A stretch of DNA of 64,000 bases from G963667675 sp965197565 (GTDB taxonomy: Bacteria > Chloroflexota > Dehalococcoidia > Lucifugimonadales > UBA3495): positions 806,001 to 870,000 of the forward strand of contig CBDANK010000004.1 of NCBI GenBank assembly GCA_965197565.1. The letters are read 5' to 3'. The number at the start of each line of letters is the position of its first letter. The first letter of the stretch is position 1. A model generated the notes under the pieces. That model saw only the letters and a program-made list of their open reading frames with translations. It ran no database searches and was not told the origin of the DNA. Of this stretch, positions 61,981-64,000 are shown in pieces. Both the position numbers and the translations under genes were made by a program.

Positions 61981-63279
61981 TTGCGTCTGATCCTAGCCGA
62001 ACATTCTGTTGTAAGCATGACCGATGGGGGACACACCGCCCTCCAAGGCGGCCACCTTCAGATCGACTTGGACGAATTGAAGGCCGTCCTATTGGAAGAC
62101 CGCCGGCTCCAGACAGTGGAATTGGAGATTATCAACCCCGGCGAGGTATGCCGGGCCGGTTACGTCTTCGACATAGTCGAGCCCCGGGCTAAAGAGCCCG
62201 GCTCCGGTGTCGATTTCCCAGGAATTCTGGGACCACCCTCGATCGCGGGCACAGGGACCACCCACGTCCTCCGGGGGGCCGCGGTGACCGTGGTCGACGG
62301 CGGCCAGCCCGGTGGGGAGTTGGACTATGTCTCCCGCAGGGGCGGTATGTTCAAGGTGCTGGAGATGAGCGGACCAGCATCCCGAGTAACGCCATACAGC
62401 GGCCTTTGTCACTTGGTCCTAGTCCCCCATACTTTCCCCGAGGTTCAGCGACACGGGGTACTCAACGCTCTGCGGGTGGCCTCGGTGCGGGCCAGCGTCT
62501 ACTTGGCCCAGACAGCGTTTGGGCAAGAACCGGGTGCTACCCAGGTGTTAGAGTTGGACGGGGGACCTGCCCGGGACGGAGATGGTCTTCCCCGCATTGC
62601 ATACGTCGGACAGATACACGGCCACCATCATGGAACGGAGATAGACGAGCATATTCTCTACGGCGGCAACACCCGGGGCATGATGCCCGTGCCGTTGCAT
62701 CCCAACGAGTGGCTCGATGGAGCTGTAGTTATTTCCTACTTCTTGGGAGGTAGAGGTTTAGAGACCTTCTACTATCAAAATCACCCGATAGTAACCGAGC
62801 TGTACCGGCTACACCAAGCGGGAGAGCTCAGCTTCGCGGGTACCGTCGCCACGACATCCTCGAACCTGGAGGAGGAGCTAAACCGCAACAGCATGATGGC
62901 GGCCCGGCTGGCCAAATGGACCCTTGCCGCCGACGGTGTAATCCTAACGAAATTGGGAGGAGCCCCTCAAGCCGAAATGTTCGAGACCGCCCGCCTGTGC
63001 GAAGGGCTCGGTATCAAGACGGTGGTGCTAACCAGCGACGCCGCCCCGGACAGCCGCGCCGAGTCGGCTCTGTTAATGAATTCCCCGGATGTAGACGCCA
63101 TCGTCATTCTCAGCGAAGGCTACGACATCACTTGGCAAGGACCGGCGGCGGAGCGGGTGATAGCCGGCAACCCGGACGTGGCGGACCTGCTGTCGGGCCC
63201 CTTGGAGCTGACCCCGGCCACCGTATGTGGCGCGTCCAACAATCAGGGAGCGTCGCGTCTCCGGCCCATCTCTTACTGA
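61981..63279 (+). CDS. GrdE-like glycine/sarcosine/betaine reductase component B subunit
   Basis: A 432-residue protein. QIDLDELKAVLLEDRRLQTV, PGEVCRAGYVFDIVEPRAK, THVLRGAAVTVVDG, YVGQIHGHHHGTE, HPNEWLDGAVV and the final CGASNNQGASRLRPI follow the order of GrdE precursors. GrdE matures by self-cleavage at a Cys that becomes a pyruvoyl group binding the amine substrate. Here the only cysteines are at 57, 143, 340 and 416, and none lies in the central segment (residues ~240-300) where I expect it. The TTG start at 61981 is chosen because family similarity begins there and a TAA is in frame just before. A grdB-like gene follows. Confidence 0.82.
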   Translation: MRLILAEHSVVSMTDGGHTALQGGHLQIDLDELKAVLLEDRRLQTVELEIINPGEVCRAGYVFDIVEPRAKEPGSGVDFPGILGPPSIAGTGTTHVLRGAAVTVVDGGQPGGELDYVSRRGGMFKVLEMSGPASRVTPYSGLCHLVLVPHTFPEVQRHGVLNALRVASVRASVYLAQTAFGQEPGATQVLELDGGPARDGDGLPRIAYVGQIHGHHHGTEIDEHILYGGNTRGMMPVPLHPNEWLDGAVVISYFLGGRGLETFYYQNHPIVTELYRLHQAGELSFAGTVATTSSNLEEELNRNSMMAARLAKWTLAADGVILTKLGGAPQAEMFETARLCEGLGIKTVVLTSDAAPDSRAESALLMNSPDVDAIVILSEGYDITWQGPAAERVIAGNPDVADLLSGPLELTPATVCGASNNQGASRLRPISY

Positions 63280-63327
63280 ATGTCGAGCTTCAGTATTACC
63301 AATACATAGCGGAATAGGAGATTAGCA

Positions 63328-64000
63328 ATGAAGGTGGTTCACTACATAAACCAGTTTTTCGCCGGCATTGGTGGAGAGGAACAGGCCGACTTGCCGCCGG
63401 AAGTACGTCCCGGCGCCCTGGGCCCGGGCCGGCTGTTGGACATGCTTCTGCCGGAGGGTTCACTGGTCGTTGCCAGCGTGATCTGCGGCGATAATTATGC
63501 CGCACAGCACCTGGAAGAGACCCAGGACTTTGTAGTAGGAGCTGCGAAAGACGCGGGGGCAGACTTGATCGTAGGGGGTCCGTGCTTTCAGGCCGGACGC
63601 TACGGCACCGCCGCCGGAGCGGTTTGCGGCGCAGTCCAGGCCCGGCTGGGAACCCCATCTATCACGGGCATGGCTGCGGAGAATCCCGGCACGGATCTAT
63701 ACCACCAAGAAATTTACATAGTGGACTGCGGGCCGAACCCGGCCCAGATGCGGGATGTTTTGGCCAGGATGGCAAACCTGGGCACCAAGCTGGTCAACAA
63801 AGAACCCATCGGCAAGCCCTCGGAAGAAGGATACTTCCCACAGGGCATCCTCAGGTCGGAATTCGTGAACGACACCGCAGCCCGGCGGCTGGCGCGGATG
63901 CTGCTGGCCAAGGTTAAGGGACTTCCTTTCGAGTCGGAGGTGCCCGCTCCCACTTTCCAAGCCGTCACGCCGCCCCCTGCCGTGCCGGACATTTCCAAAG
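63328..64000 (+). CDS. GrdB-like reductase component B, N-terminal part (possible selenoprotein)
   Basis: The first 224 residues are visible: MKVVHYINQFFAGIGGEEQA is the highly conserved GrdB start, then SVICGDNYAAQHLEETQDF, LIVGGPCFQAGRYGTAAGAV, ITGMAAENPGTDLYHQEIYI and EEGYFPQGILRSEFVND. In the reductases this subunit, with its selenocysteine near residue ~350, attacks the substrate's C-N bond while bound to the GrdE pyruvoyl group. That residue lies outside the window. GGAG at 63317-63320 precedes the ATG. Together with the GrdE-like gene it forms a component B pair, but no grdA or grdCD is seen. Confidence 0.85.
   Translation, partial: MKVVHYINQFFAGIGGEEQADLPPEVRPGALGPGRLLDMLLPEGSLVVASVICGDNYAAQHLEETQDFVVGAAKDAGADLIVGGPCFQAGRYGTAAGAVCGAVQARLGTPSITGMAAENPGTDLYHQEIYIVDCGPNPAQMRDVLARMANLGTKLVNKEPIGKPSEEGYFPQGILRSEFVNDTAARRLARMLLAKVKGLPFESEVPAPTFQAVTPPPAVPDISK

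Overview
The window looks like a chromosome segment of an uncultured, moderately GC-rich member of the Chloroflexota, most like the SAR202/Dehalococcoidia lineages. This is an inference from gene content: several luciferase-like flavin oxidoreductases, acyl-CoA dehydrogenases, CaiB/BaiF CoA-transferases, a thiolase with its OB-fold partner, MmgE/PrpD, and GrdE/GrdB-type proteins. No rRNA, tRNA or CRISPR array was seen.

Layout. (1) 0-15.3 kb is ordinary chromosome. It holds an arginine cluster (argJ end, argB, argD, argG) interrupted by a Uma2 protein and followed by an MNT-HEPN fusion. Then come an aminotransferase, two acyl-CoA dehydrogenases, a HIT protein, an HD hydrolase, a small two-part frame that I read as a selenoprotein with its own SECIS hairpin (9089-9409), an HTH protein with a clear promoter, an Lrp-type domain, rsmG, a flavin oxidoreductase, a cupredoxin lipoprotein and a zinc-ribbon protein. 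(2) 15.6-19.5 kb is a nest of insertion sequences: an IS701-type element split by an IS110 element and abutted by an IS630 element. (3) 19.5-32.1 kb holds a frameshifted type IIG restriction-methylation gene and a catabolic run (amidohydrolase, two SDRs, MmgE/PrpD, two nearly identical flavin oxidoreductases in tandem). (4) 32.2-42.2 kb is mostly decayed or mobile: an IS3 remnant, IS630, a frameshifted lipoprotein metalloprotease, IS21, and a second IS110. (5) 42.2-48.2 kb is a CoA-thioester block: two CaiB/BaiF enzymes, a thiolase and an OB-fold protein, with gene remnants between them. (6) 48.4-61.7 kb is again dense with mobile DNA: an IS6-like transposase gene, two IS630 elements, two inverted IS701 copies flanking an MFS transporter and a toxin-antitoxin pair, and short non-autonomous elements (MITEs). 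(7) 61.7-64 kb carries grdE- and grdB-like genes; grdB runs off the end.

How the parts work together. The arginine genes supply ornithine, citrulline and argininosuccinate steps. The dehydrogenases, CoA-transferases, thiolase and MmgE/PrpD proteins suggest breakdown of organic acids as CoA thioesters. The GrdB-like gene and the 9.1 kb candidate both point to selenocysteine use, but no sel genes lie in the window. Roughly a third of the sequence is mobile DNA or its debris, and many neighbouring genes are cut, frameshifted or fused to element ends. The most notable items are the candidate selenoprotein with a SECIS-like hairpin, two IS110 copies whose insertion sites share a target motif and whose upstream regions may encode bridge RNA, and a 152-bp MITE family with a plausible autonomous IS630 partner in the same window.
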